Source: Mesorhizobium loti (lineage in GTDB: Bacteria; Pseudomonadota; Alphaproteobacteria; Rhizobiales; Rhizobiaceae). Taken from it: a stretch of 64,000 nucleotides of DNA. The notes below the pieces were generated by a model that did no database searches, was not told where the DNA came from, and saw only the letters and a program-made list of their open reading frames with translations. The stretch lies in contig NZ_QGGH01000007.1 of NCBI RefSeq assembly GCF_003148495.1, positions 186,001 to 250,000 on the forward strand. The letters are read 5' to 3'. The position numbers and the translations under genes are program-made. The first letter of the stretch is position 1. Every line of letters begins with the position of its first letter. Below are positions 1 through 9,298 of the stretch, piece after piece.

Positions 1-185
1 TCCCAGACGGAATGGAAAGTCGTGAAATCTCTGAACGTCGAGTTGTCGGGCGCGGGCTGGGTGACGTTGAAGGTCACCGTCAGGGTGTTTCCTCCCTGGT
101 CTTTCTGGCTTCGATCAACGCGCTGAACGCAATGCAGGGGCAGGGCAAGGTCGCCCGTCAGGTGGATCACAAAGGCCAAGGCCTT
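1..185 (-). CDS. Possible partial coding region running off the left edge
   Basis: On the minus strand a frame is open from a stop at 186-188 to the left edge, about 60 codons. It reads ...HLTGDLALPLHCVQRVDRSQ... and then a Thr/Val/Asn-rich stretch. There is no ATG near the open end, only TTG or GTG codons, so it could be the start of a gene or a remnant of one. I do not recognise a family. No other plausible gene lies between 1 and 390. Confidence 0.25.
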
Positions 186-390
186 TCAACGGGATTCGTC
201 ATCCTTCGTCGCATCGGACAATATCGCTTAAACCCGAGAAGGTCGAACACTCTAGGCCACTCAAACGGGTTGCGGACAGTTCTATCCCAAACAACCGACG
301 CAAGTATCAATGACCACCGTCTAGCTCCTCGCTTTTGGTCGCCTCAGATACAGCCCTTGTAACCCGCAGACGCCTTATAATCGCGTCATA

Positions 391-2433
391 TCACGCAGAG
401 AGAAATCCGGTAGATCGCAGTTCATCCTCGATCTTCGAGAAGGCGATCCGCGCCTGCACAAATTGGTCGTTGGTAATTTGCCCGGAATGTGCCTCGTTTG
501 TACGGACAACTCGAATTGCTTCCAAATAGAATTCGAACTCGTTCTTCGTAATTGAGAAAAGATTCTCGAACACGCTCCATTTGGCTATAATCATTTTTGC
601 CAGATCGCTTAGATTGAGATCGATGGAATTCGGTTGAAGCGCCCCCGAAAAGCCCCGGTCAGTTACCCGCTTTAGGCTCTGTCCCGAAAGGATGGATATT
701 GCCTCCTGCTGCGCCTTTTTTCCAAAACTCGCCGTAAACATCGCCAGAATAAGCCGCCTAATAGCGGGCTCGATGGTCGCTCTGCGGGCGGCAACCTCCA
801 CCATTCGCTCCTCGTTCGTCTTTACCAATCTCACATACTTGGACTTCTTTCGTAGATGGTCACGGACTGACTCGATTCGGAAGAAATAGCCGTCACGTCC
901 CTTGGCAATCAGGCCATATCCAATAAGATGGCTCGTGAGCGATGTGTCCTGCGCAAATGAATTGAATAGATCTATGTCGTCGTTGGCCAATGAATTCAAC
1001 ATAACATATTCGTCCGGGAAATCCCGTATAAGTACATCTAGTATCATTTCTGTGTAATTCGCATAATTTACCTCAAAATCTAGTTTTGCCTTGTCGTACA
1101 TTGACTTGTCAACCTCGACAGGCCTCGCCATATTGGCATTTCTGTTGATTATAGAACAGATATGCCTGACCAGATACGGATGGCCGCCAAAGTCATCGTG
1201 CAATTTGGAACACACGACATCATTGAATTGAAGCCCCATATAAAGACCCAACTTTTTTACCATCTCCGATGTCTGGCTGTGGTCAAATCCTGGAATGTAT
1301 TCGATCGGGACACCGTTGAATATCGGATTATCATGCCCTTCAATAAACGCACTCTCTATGCATTGAGAATTTGTACCAATCAGAGAGAAGGAAAACACGC
1401 CTGTGTGACGCTGAAATGCGGAACGTATAGCCTGCCAGAATAATATGAAATCAGTTCCGGATGACCAGTGCGGCGACGACCCAGTCTTGGGTGAAATTCG
1501 CTCAACTTCGTCAAAAGCAACTATAATGGGAGATCGCTTGAGAGCCAAAAAGAGCGTTTTTATATCGTCAAAAAATTGATCCGACGCGTTCAGCTCTGTA
1601 TATTTGCTCTCGTCAATCAAATTGTGCTTCAAGCTATATTTTATTGTCGTCTGGCGTAGAATGTAGGGCAGCAATTGAAACCATCGGCGCTGATGTACGG
1701 ATGGGTTCTGACAATCTATTGAGACAAACGTTTGACCGTTCAGCCTACTCGCTCGTTCCAATCCAAAAATTATGGATGTTTTACCGCTTCTACGGAGACC
1801 GAATAAAGCAGAATTTTCATTTGAGCGGTGTCTCGACAGAATGCTATTTATAAGATCGGTGCGCCCAAAAAAGTATGTGTCGCGCTTGAGCGGGCTTTCG
1901 AACGCAAATAGGTCTCGTGAGAAAAAGTGCTGTCGAAACCTGTTTATAATAAGCGACTTATCTCTATTGTTTATCAATTCATAATAGGTAAATGGTATTA
2001 TTATTGGTAACTCTGGATCGCTTTTTAGTACGTCTTTTATACGTTCGACGATATTTCGATCTCTGCTTATCAACACACGGCAGATGGGATCTATCCTGAG
2101 CTGATTGAATCGGCTTGCCGCAACCTCGAAGGCGTCGATGGTTCGGACCTCAAATTCTTCATAATTACTGAAAACTGCGACTACTTCGCGTTCCAAATTA
2201 AACATTCTCGCAGCCGGGTCACATGGTTTGCCCAGGAAGGCCCGATAGTTGCTTTTTTCGGAAAGGATTAATGGGCGCGTCCCGGACGTAATATACCATT
2301 CCGAGGCAAAGCGCCTAATGATCTGCTGCTCCTCTCCACCATATACGTCGTACTCGAAGCTGGGATGTATTCCTGGTGATGCCATACTGCTAGATGCCCC
2401 TCGGAAGGAATGGTTGCTAATTTGTTGAACCAT
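391..2433 (-). CDS. AAA/STAND-like ATPase with C-terminal HEPN-like domain, putative defence protein
   Basis: This is a 680-residue protein. Residues 1-180 are an unassigned N-terminal region. A P-loop ATPase follows, with Walker A GLRRSGKTS at 212-220, Walker B IIVAFDEVE at about 303-311, and a likely sensor-1 at SLIGTNS. A winged-helix-like region (about 470-560) precedes a helical C-terminus. RTNEAH at 644-649 fits the RX4H signature of HEPN ribonucleases. By family analogy it would be an NTP-driven sensor that releases RNase activity, which is inference. Base composition is clearly more AT-rich than the genes to the right (many ATA, AAT and TTA codons), a sign of separate transfer. The ATG at 2433 gives the longest frame; an in-frame ATG at 2385 is an alternative. 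Confidence 0.72.
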   Translation of the reverse strand: MVQQISNHSFRGASSSMASPGIHPSFEYDVYGGEEQQIIRRFASEWYITSGTRPLILSEKSNYRAFLGKPCDPAARMFNLEREVVAVFSNYEEFEVRTIDAFEVAASRFNQLRIDPICRVLISRDRNIVERIKDVLKSDPELPIIIPFTYYELINNRDKSLIINRFRQHFFSRDLFAFESPLKRDTYFFGRTDLINSILSRHRSNENSALFGLRRSGKTSIIFGLERASRLNGQTFVSIDCQNPSVHQRRWFQLLPYILRQTTIKYSLKHNLIDESKYTELNASDQFFDDIKTLFLALKRSPIIVAFDEVERISPKTGSSPHWSSGTDFILFWQAIRSAFQRHTGVFSFSLIGTNSQCIESAFIEGHDNPIFNGVPIEYIPGFDHSQTSEMVKKLGLYMGLQFNDVVCSKLHDDFGGHPYLVRHICSIINRNANMARPVEVDKSMYDKAKLDFEVNYANYTEMILDVLIRDFPDEYVMLNSLANDDIDLFNSFAQDTSLTSHLIGYGLIAKGRDGYFFRIESVRDHLRKKSKYVRLVKTNEERMVEVAARRATIEPAIRRLILAMFTASFGKKAQQEAISILSGQSLKRVTDRGFSGALQPNSIDLNLSDLAKMIIAKWSVFENLFSITKNEFEFYLEAIRVVRTNEAHSGQITNDQFVQARIAFSKIEDELRSTGFLSA

Positions 2434-3354
2434 GCCCTGTTTGTAAAGTCCATCGCCGCGCCTTCGGAGCGGCGCTTCGGGACATCGAGCGGCCTTCGCT
2501 CGACGAGAGACTTTTCCCCTGTGTTAGGCGAGAGCACTTTGGGTTGGGACCGGGCTTTATTAATGCGCGCGCGATCACGAACTGAAATGACTCCGTTATT
2601 TCGCGTTCTCCAGGTATTCATTTCAGATTCGCTTTTTTCTGCCAGGTCCCAGTCTTTCGTTTAGCTCGACCGCAGATTCGTGGATATCGATCCAAGTTTA
2701 AAACTCAAACCAGCGTATATGTTTGATGCGGTTCGGTTGTGTTCGCCGTGCCGTCAGTGACGACGATGTTCGTTGCGGCCGTGGCTGCCAGTTTGAAATC
2801 TCGTGTCTGCAACGGGCACTCAGCATCTTGCGCAAGCGCCAGCGATGCGCCTCGGACTCAACGTAAAAGATCAGGTCGCTATGTTCACGACGATCTGAAT
2901 GTCCGCTCGTCGTGCATCCCAGCCTAAGGCGGCCTGTTTGCAATCGGCCTGAAGCGGATATCAGCCGGTTCTACAATTGGCGGTCGACTGGGGTTCCTGA
3001 AAGCTTTTCGAACTTTCTGGGTTGCGCCTCGGCCTGAATTGCGAGTGCTCATGGACAAAGTTGGATACTAGAGTCGCTTCGAAGGCATCGCTTTCTGGCA
3101 CGTTGTGCCTTATGGCGCGAGCACGAACTCCTAAGTGCCATGTTTGAACAGCGGCATTGGGCCTTCGGTCGCAGAGATAGAACTTGCTATTGCCCGAAAG
3201 CGGACATGTTCGCTCACGTCTCCGGGTCTGTCGCAGCGCGGCTGGTGCATCGCCGGCCACCCTGTTCCGAACGCGACCCTCGATTGATGAAGCAGCCCGG
3301 CCGTGCGATCGTGGCAAAACCAATCACAGTCTTGCCCGGCGAGGACGATCCGAA
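2434..3354. other. Gene-free interval between the ATPase and peptidase genes
   Basis: Short frames exist on both strands but none shows a family motif, a ribosome site or a coding-like composition. A small hairpin (CGAGCGGCC, CTTCGCTCG) lies near 2497-2515. The stretch may carry the promoters of the divergent ATPase and peptidase genes. I see no RNA gene in it. Confidence 0.5.
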
Positions 3355-4191
3355 GTGGCCGAGTTGGTACCCAGTGACTTGTCCCAGTCGCTCGCTTCCG
3401 AGATTGGGCAACTCGTGGCTGCCTTCTCGATCGGATTCGCTCAAGCGAGTAGAAGCTCGAACCAGTTGGATGCCCATCTTCGAGGCTCGGGCACCCTTGT
3501 TCAGGTAAGGAGCACCAGAGCAATCTTGACGGCCCACCATGTGCTCGACGCGCTTCCCACATCAGGCGAGTTGGGTTTGATCATGTCGCCATATGTGGGT
3601 GCCCACACGGTGGAGGTTGAAGCCCTGCAATATCTAAAGATTGCTCGGGGGACAGAAGACGAGCAGGGACCTGACTTGGGGGCAGTCATTCTTCCAGCTG
3701 TCCTTCCATCCAGCCTTACGGCAAAAAAGTCGTTTGCAAATTTGGACAAGCATTGGGAGCGGATAGCGAGCGGACAACCAGAACTGAGGGACGGTCTTTG
3801 GTGCCTTTGCGGCCTTCAGGATGCACTGACACGAGACTTCGAGCCCGCGCTGGGCTTCAAAAAGCTAAAGCGGTTTGCCGGCTTTTGTCCGATTGGACAG
3901 GTCAATGAAGCACCTCCTATTGAAAATTATGACTACCTCAGTTTTCCGATCCCCCATGGACCGAATTCGCCAATGCCGGGCAATATTGGTGGGACAAGCG
4001 GTGGAGGTCTCTGGCAGATTCTGCTGAAACAAGAGGCCGATTGCCGGATTAGACCGGTTGACTGCCTGCTATCAGGTCTCGCCTTCTACCAAGGCCCGAT
4101 CGAAAACGGTTGGTCTCGTGTAAGATGTCACGGCCGCAAGAGTGTGTATGACATCGCTCGCAACGCAATCCAGAATGCTATTGCCATGTGA
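3355..4191 (+). CDS. Trypsin-like serine peptidase, putative defence-associated
   Basis: The protein of 278 residues has the layout of a trypsin-fold (S1-like) peptidase. GSGTLVQV is followed by TAHHVLD with the catalytic His, then PDLGAVIL as a likely Asp region, then GGTSGGGLW with the nucleophilic Ser. I chose the GTG at 3355 because GAGGA lies nine bases upstream. The frame opens further upstream (TTG at 3184), but that part is low-complexity and Arg-rich. There is no signal peptide, so it is probably cytosolic. It converges on the TIR gene and lies beside a CBASS operon. Trypsin-like domains occur as effectors in several bacterial immune systems, so a defence role is plausible but not shown. 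Confidence 0.68.
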   Translation: MAELVPSDLSQSLASEIGQLVAAFSIGFAQASRSSNQLDAHLRGSGTLVQVRSTRAILTAHHVLDALPTSGELGLIMSPYVGAHTVEVEALQYLKIARGTEDEQGPDLGAVILPAVLPSSLTAKKSFANLDKHWERIASGQPELRDGLWCLCGLQDALTRDFEPALGFKKLKRFAGFCPIGQVNEAPPIENYDYLSFPIPHGPNSPMPGNIGGTSGGGLWQILLKQEADCRIRPVDCLLSGLAFYQGPIENGWSRVRCHGRKSVYDIARNAIQNAIAM

Positions 4192-4418
4192 CCGAACGTG
4201 AAGTGGAACCAAAGTCCGTTGGGGTGAATAGCCATGCCGCTCATTCTACGCACCGGGGTACTCGTCGTCGGTTCGCTCTATTGGGAGAGCACTATCTAGG
4301 GCGGCGCTTTTGTTGGAACGCCAGACCCGGTTCGCTCGAACTGGGGAAGACACGCCTGAAACTAGACAAGCGGTCGAGGCAGTACGTTCGCGTCCCTACA
4401 CGAGAGTTAGCCAGGAAC

Positions 4419-5468
4419 CTACTCAGACTGAACATCGTCGGACCGTAGACGCGTCATAATCGCCTCGGCGGTTTGGGCCGGCGACCAATTCTCAACATCG
4501 ATGTAACCATCGATTCCGAACAATCCCGGTACTTGCGCTTGATCGAGGCGAAGAAGCATCACCGTTGCGTCGCGTCGTTGCTTGATAATGTTACGGATAG
4601 CGCGCCATTCGAGGCCGCACCACTCTTTGGCAATGTAGTCGCCACACAGGAATACGACGATCAGGTCGGAGTTATCGTGATAAATGCGCTGCAAGAGCAC
4701 ATCTAGGTTTGGCCGCGCCAACTCCGCAACATAGTCATTGTCATAGAACACGGAATCGTGCCCGAGATCGTTCTTCAAATGCTCGGCGACTGCGCGAACA
4801 AACGGACGGTGCTCGCCTGGAAAGGAAAGCGCAACCCGGAACCGCCGCGTATCAAACGTCGAGGACGTTGCCACTTTGGGCTTTGTCGTGGCGAGCATGG
4901 CATCAATCGCCGAGAGCGATGCCGCATAAGGATCAATATCGATCTTCGCTTCCATCAGATAGCGAGGATGTGTTCGGCCAAGGTGATGCAAGACATGATT
5001 GAGCCAAATCGCCAAACGATTGCTGTTGCTGCAAGATATCGGCTTGCCATTCGTTGACGGGGGGAAATTGGATGCGAAGTCGTTGATGGCGTGCAACTTA
5101 ATTCGGTCGCACTCCCTATCCGAGAAGATGTTTCCCGCACGTTGCGCCATGCGAATAAAGTGCGCCGTCGGCTCGCCCTCCAGCAACGCACAGCAAGAGA
5201 ACTGACAGCCCCTTAAACCCGCCATGGCGATGTTACTCGACTGCATACTTTCGAACATTCGCTTGGTCGATTCCTCGGAACCGTCGAGCTGGCCGTAATA
5301 CTGCCAGAGCATTATCTGATGATTGGGTTTTCTGAAGGTCCGATCCGCCGGAATTCTCTCTTGCGAAAAGTATAAGATCGAAAGCGAGAGGTCAGGAAAC
5401 GTTCCGGCTTCTGCCTCGAACGCCTTTTGAAGTCTTATCAGTTCGGGTCGTTTTCCAAGGACGGGCAT
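4419..5468 (-). CDS. TIR-domain protein, last gene of the CBASS operon
   Basis: This is a 349-residue protein. Residues 1-200 are an unassigned N-terminal region with several Cys (CQFSCC at about 88-93). Residues 208-349 form a TIR domain: FRVALSFPGEHRPFV (strand A and following), VFYDNDY, VVFLCGDY, and KEWCGLEW with a candidate catalytic Glu at 282 or 287. Bacterial TIR domains usually cleave NAD+ when activated. The gene starts 23 nt after the Cap4 stop on the same strand and is probably co-transcribed. No SAVED or STING domain is visible, so how it would sense a signal is unclear; the N-terminus may do this. The ribosome site at the ATG is weak. Confidence 0.8.
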   Translation of the reverse strand: MPVLGKRPELIRLQKAFEAEAGTFPDLSLSILYFSQERIPADRTFRKPNHQIMLWQYYGQLDGSEESTKRMFESMQSSNIAMAGLRGCQFSCCALLEGEPTAHFIRMAQRAGNIFSDRECDRIKLHAINDFASNFPPSTNGKPISCSNSNRLAIWLNHVLHHLGRTHPRYLMEAKIDIDPYAASLSAIDAMLATTKPKVATSSTFDTRRFRVALSFPGEHRPFVRAVAEHLKNDLGHDSVFYDNDYVAELARPNLDVLLQRIYHDNSDLIVVFLCGDYIAKEWCGLEWRAIRNIIKQRRDATVMLLRLDQAQVPGLFGIDGYIDVENWSPAQTAEAIMTRLRSDDVQSE

Positions 5469-5491
5469 GGGAAGGTGTTCAAGGGCAAGGA

Positions 5492-6961
5492 TTAGGTTTT
5501 CAAAAGGCAGCTCGGAACGTAGCTGGGATCCTGATACTCAAACAGCTGAATCTTTCCGATCGATGTAAGCTGCTGACCAAGAAATACCGAAAGTGCGAAG
5601 GGTCCGTAGAAGAACAGCTTTGTCATGCGGAGCTGACGGACCTTAAGCAGCTTGCCGAGCTCCTCCCGAACGGCCGTTGCCATAGCGACAGCGTCGCTAT
5701 CGCCGCCGATCGATTGTGATCCTTGACTCGGCGGCGCCATGAATACGAAAGCGTTCGGCGTATGGCCGGTCGACTCGATGTACCGCATGACATCGGCGCG
5801 ACCGTCACCCCGAATATTCAAACCAAGGACAAGGTCGGTGCCGCTTGGGTTGGCTTCTGTGACTTCCGTCTGCAATGCATAACCAGGCGTCGGCACTGCA
5901 TCTGAGCGCCAATGATCCTTCGCCGGAGGCTGAGGAATTTCAAAGGTCCAGCCGCCGACGGCCGGAAATGTCGCCCCGAGGGCGACGCCGGTTGAGAGCG
6001 CGCATTTTCCGCGCAGCCGTATAGTACGAACGGCGCCAGCTGCCATGATCTGCTTTCGCAAGGCGTCGAGTTGCGGGACGAGATCGTTGGTCCAGGCGTC
6101 CGGCGCAGGCACCTTCCTCGCCGCCCGGTCAAAGAGAGGGGCCCAATCCAGCTCGTAGTCCGCGAGTGGCGTGAATGTTTCTTTCGTCCAGTTGTGGATC
6201 CAAAGCGTTACACTGGCGTCCTGCGATAGATCAGCGAGGACCGCCGAACGCAGCAAAGTTTCGAGCGAGGACTTGTCCAGAACGACGCCTTTGCTGGCGC
6301 CGATTTTTGCCAAAAGTGCGGCGTAGGCGGGCAAAACCATCGATCGAATCTTATTTGCAAACTCAGGGTGGCCAAGCATTCGACCGATGAAGATATCAAG
6401 CGCTCGGTCATCATGCGCGAGATCCCCATGGCCGACGTCGATAAATACTTTCCCGTGGATGAAGGCGATTTCCTCGGAGCCAAGTCCGACATTCCGCATG
6501 CGCTCATCAAGATCGGCTTGCGTTTGGGCAAGCGCTGGAACTTCGTCGTCATAGAAGGGCTTTGCGTTTCGAAAACGTGAGAGCCCCGTTTCAATGGGCC
6601 GCATCTGCTGCGAAAGACTTGGGCATGCCAGCCGAAATTCTTGGTAAACGTCCGGCATGCGCGCATCAAAACCACGAAACGCCTCGATGACTTCCTTGAA
6701 TTCGGCAGGCGCCACGTCGTGGTCTTTGGTCTGTAGGTGCTTTCGGCGCGACTTCCCGTCTTCGACATAGCGAATGTCGATGTCGCCCGTGCCTTCCGTG
6801 AAGAGTTGATGAAAGGCGCCATCCTGCAACCAGATTGGCAGGTGGCATACCGTGTAGCGCGTCTGGAAATCAAAGCCCTTTCCAGCGTTAAGGCCGCCCA
6901 TCGCGTCCGGAGAGAGTAGTGAGCCCTTACCATTGGCCGATCCGGAAGAGGTTTTGGCCAT
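5492..6961 (-). CDS. cap4: CBASS effector Cap4: DUF4297-like nuclease fused to SAVED domain
   Basis: This 489-residue protein joins an N-terminal PD-(D/E)XK-like dsDNA endonuclease (DUF4297 type) to a C-terminal SAVED domain. In the nuclease, GFDFQTRY at about 29-36 is followed by FTEGTGDID (E56, D60, D62) and QTK at 77-79, the QxK pattern of this family. The SAVED region covers about 345-489. In characterised Cap4 proteins SAVED binds a cyclic oligonucleotide, and the protein then oligomerises and degrades DNA, killing the infected cell. It lies 9 nt after the CD-NTase stop, consistent with an enzyme-effector pair. The stop at 5492 leaves a 23-nt gap to the TIR gene. Confidence 0.88.
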   Translation of the reverse strand: MAKTSSGSANGKGSLLSPDAMGGLNAGKGFDFQTRYTVCHLPIWLQDGAFHQLFTEGTGDIDIRYVEDGKSRRKHLQTKDHDVAPAEFKEVIEAFRGFDARMPDVYQEFRLACPSLSQQMRPIETGLSRFRNAKPFYDDEVPALAQTQADLDERMRNVGLGSEEIAFIHGKVFIDVGHGDLAHDDRALDIFIGRMLGHPEFANKIRSMVLPAYAALLAKIGASKGVVLDKSSLETLLRSAVLADLSQDASVTLWIHNWTKETFTPLADYELDWAPLFDRAARKVPAPDAWTNDLVPQLDALRKQIMAAGAVRTIRLRGKCALSTGVALGATFPAVGGWTFEIPQPPAKDHWRSDAVPTPGYALQTEVTEANPSGTDLVLGLNIRGDGRADVMRYIESTGHTPNAFVFMAPPSQGSQSIGGDSDAVAMATAVREELGKLLKVRQLRMTKLFFYGPFALSVFLGQQLTSIGKIQLFEYQDPSYVPSCLLKT

Positions 6962-6970
6962 TGGCTTCTC

Positions 6971-7843
6971 CTACACGCCGAACGTCGAACCGAAAAGCTT
7001 TCGCCATAGCTTGCGGCTTTCCGCTTCATCGGTCGCATCGAGCGCCTGGCGTGCGGTCGTGACGGCCGATTTCACTTGGTCAAGGAAGGCGTCGAACTCG
7101 GCGCTTCCCCACCGCTTAGCGACGTTCACGCTTCCAAAGCCTGGATCGGCTATGAAGGGCACGACGCCTAAGCCGCAATAGAACCCGTAAGACGAATTGA
7201 TTCCTTCAAACACACTAACAATGGCGCTCGCGTGCGAGGTGGGCCAACCTATCGTTTGGTGGACTAGTGTTTCCAAGATGTAGGACTTCGGTTTTGATTT
7301 CTCGGTTGGCAGCCGATCGCGCCAGGACTTCATCAGTTTGACGGTCTGCACATAGTAGCCGCCCGTATCCTTGTTCTTCTCGGTCGCGGCGCTGATCTGT
7401 CCCTTGGGGTGCGATTGCACCCACTGCTTGGCATCACGGTCCGGAATCCAAAGTGGACCGTCCTGGTAGACGGGCGATCCGGGCACGATGTCGAGCCATA
7501 CGCCTTTGGCGCTGACACCAATGGATCTGCCCTGTGGGCGCGTTTCGGTGTAATATTTATCGAGTATACCTTGGAGCCAGGTTAGGACGACTTCGGGCTC
7601 GGATCCCTCCGCGTAAACATCCAAATCGAGGATACAAATCACATCCACATCTTCGATGTTGTGGATGGCCGTGTGCCGCTTGTAGGAACCCGTCAGAAAC
7701 GTTTCTTCGTGAGCATCCTTCGCATCTTCGTCCGTCTTGAGCTCGTCGCGGACCTTCTCGTGCGCTTTCTTGGCTGTGCTAACAGCATCGTCATCAGGCT
7801 CGCACGAGCTGACATATTTCGCGAAATCTCCCGGCAGCTCCAC
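6971..7843 (-). CDS. CBASS CD-NTase (cyclic oligonucleotide synthase)
   Basis: The 290-residue protein has nucleotidyltransferase signatures: TGS at 51-53, DVD at 65-67, and the third acidic residue in VWLDIVPG (D118). These are the metal-binding positions of CD-NTases (SMODS), which make cyclic di- or trinucleotides on phage infection. Partnership with a SAVED effector suggests a cyclic trinucleotide, by analogy only. The start is GTG at 7843, preceded by AAAAGGA, and begins 3 nt after the E1 stop. The C-terminus ends Phe-Gly-Val. In type II CBASS the CD-NTase C-terminus is the site of conjugation by Cap2, so this tail may be its E1/E2 acceptor. The clade is uncertain. Confidence 0.9.
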   Translation of the reverse strand: MELPGDFAKYVSSCEPDDDAVSTAKKAHEKVRDELKTDEDAKDAHEETFLTGSYKRHTAIHNIEDVDVICILDLDVYAEGSEPEVVLTWLQGILDKYYTETRPQGRSIGVSAKGVWLDIVPGSPVYQDGPLWIPDRDAKQWVQSHPKGQISAATEKNKDTGGYYVQTVKLMKSWRDRLPTEKSKPKSYILETLVHQTIGWPTSHASAIVSVFEGINSSYGFYCGLGVVPFIADPGFGSVNVAKRWGSAEFDAFLDQVKSAVTTARQALDATDEAESRKLWRKLFGSTFGV

Positions 7844-7846
7844 GCG

Positions 7847-9298
7847 TTAATCCTTTTCCCGGAGCGCCGGAAGCTGCGATGGGTCGATGCCGTATGCGGC
7901 GACGAATCCCGCAAGGAAGTCACCGCAAACGGGGCATTGCTCGTCCCGTTCAAAATAGATGCCGTACCAGCGATTGATCGTCATTTCATCGCGGCTCTCG
8001 CTCAAGGGAGGCATCTCGGCATACTGGGTGCCGGGTTCAGGCCGGTTGATCCAGAGATACCAGGGTGCATCGAAGTCCCGTTTGAGCACATTGAGTGTGG
8101 AGGATTTGCCGGCGAGAAGTTCGAGCAGGGCGAGCTTGGCGAGTTGCGTGGCTATGGGAAGAACATCTAGAGAAAGCCCTGGCTCAACGGCCACAGGCCG
8201 ATCCGAGTAGGCAATGACGTCGGCGTCATCCTGCGAGGACACCTCAACGTCGGATGCTGCATCCGGCAGAGCGGAAACGAAGCACTGCTGACACGGGGAC
8301 TCTTTTGGACGGACCCGCAAGATCTGGCCACCATAGGCACGGCGGAACGCACCGCCGTAGACGGCCGGTTTGTTCGCCGATACGCAAATCTCGTTGATCA
8401 GCAATTTGCTTTGCCGGTTGTCGGTTCCGCAGATGACAAGGTCAGCCGTTTGCACAAGCCCGGCAATCATGTCGCGATTGCCAAAACTGGCTTCGGCCAC
8501 ACGCACATCGACCTGTGCGTTGGGATTTTTTTCGAGGATGAGATCGCGTGTAACATTCACCTTGGCGCGGCCCACCTGCGAGATCCCGCCCGGATGCCGT
8601 ACCACATTGCCGACCGACAACCGGTCTCGATCCACGAGCATGAAATGGCCCACACCAGACTTGGCCAATTCGACCGCGACGTGTGCTCCGCCCGTTCCAA
8701 GGCCGATGCACAGGACCGTCCGATCCTTCAGGATAGTCGTTTCCAATATTCCCGCGCGGCGTAGGTCGAGTTGCGGCTCAATATCGGCAAACACCACCTC
8801 CCGCCGATCAACTGTATGGTCATGAGGTTCGATCAGCTCTGCCCGATACGCGATGTTGTCAGGCGATACGAACACGTCGGCCCGATGCACCGGCTTGTCG
8901 GTCTCGATGATTGAGATCACCATCCCTCCGGCTGGCTGTCCCTGCTGCTTGCCGAACACGAGCGTCGCTGGCACTTGAGTGCCGCTGCTCTGAATGCACA
9001 GGTCTAACTGAGTGAGTGCGTCGCCATCGTCCCAGGAACTGAACTCAACTGGAAGTGAACCGACTTTTGTCAGGTAGGGCCACTTTTCGCGTAGCCACCC
9101 CGATGAAAGGGTCACGACACCAAACATATCGGCATCGTCGGCCGTGATATTCAGCGCCTGCGGTGTGGACGCCCCTTCGGAGACGGCCACGATCGTACGC
9201 TTTGTCTTGTCGTAGACAAGCTTTGATTTGCCAGGTTTCCGCTGGGCGATTGCTTGCATCGCATCGCGGATCATCGAGCGTTGGTCGCTGTTGCTCAT
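7847..9298 (-). CDS. E1-like ThiF-family adenylating enzyme (E1 half of Cap2)
   Basis: This is a 483-residue protein. Residues 1-160 are unassigned. A ThiF/E1 adenylation domain begins at about 175, with the ATP-binding GLGTGG at 199-204 and LVDRDRLSVGNVVRH after it. Cys pairs at 336/339 (CQQC) and 455/458 (CPVC) probably bind zinc. E1 enzymes adenylate the C-terminus of a target and pass it to a Cys; in CBASS Cap2 the target is the CD-NTase. No E2 domain is present in this chain, whereas Cap2 is normally an E2-E1 fusion; the E2 is the separate gene just upstream. The start overlaps the E2 stop by 4 nt, which implies translational coupling. Confidence 0.87.
   Translation of the reverse strand: MSNSDQRSMIRDAMQAIAQRKPGKSKLVYDKTKRTIVAVSEGASTPQALNITADDADMFGVVTLSSGWLREKWPYLTKVGSLPVEFSSWDDGDALTQLDLCIQSSGTQVPATLVFGKQQGQPAGGMVISIIETDKPVHRADVFVSPDNIAYRAELIEPHDHTVDRREVVFADIEPQLDLRRAGILETTILKDRTVLCIGLGTGGAHVAVELAKSGVGHFMLVDRDRLSVGNVVRHPGGISQVGRAKVNVTRDLILEKNPNAQVDVRVAEASFGNRDMIAGLVQTADLVICGTDNRQSKLLINEICVSANKPAVYGGAFRRAYGGQILRVRPKESPCQQCFVSALPDAASDVEVSSQDDADVIAYSDRPVAVEPGLSLDVLPIATQLAKLALLELLAGKSSTLNVLKRDFDAPWYLWINRPEPGTQYAEMPPLSESRDEMTINRWYGIYFERDEQCPVCGDFLAGFVAAYGIDPSQLPALREKD

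Noticed and set aside
12..362. 116-codon plus-strand frame at the left edge
   Set aside because: Arg/Gly-rich without motifs, and it conflicts with a more plausible minus-strand frame.
2268..2664. Short frames on both strands upstream of the ATPase
   Set aside because: No ribosome site, no motif and overlap with the ATPase N-terminus.
4419..5468. Thoeris system based on the TIR gene
   Set aside because: No ThsA-like SIR2/SLOG gene is nearby; the TIR gene is coupled to Cap4.
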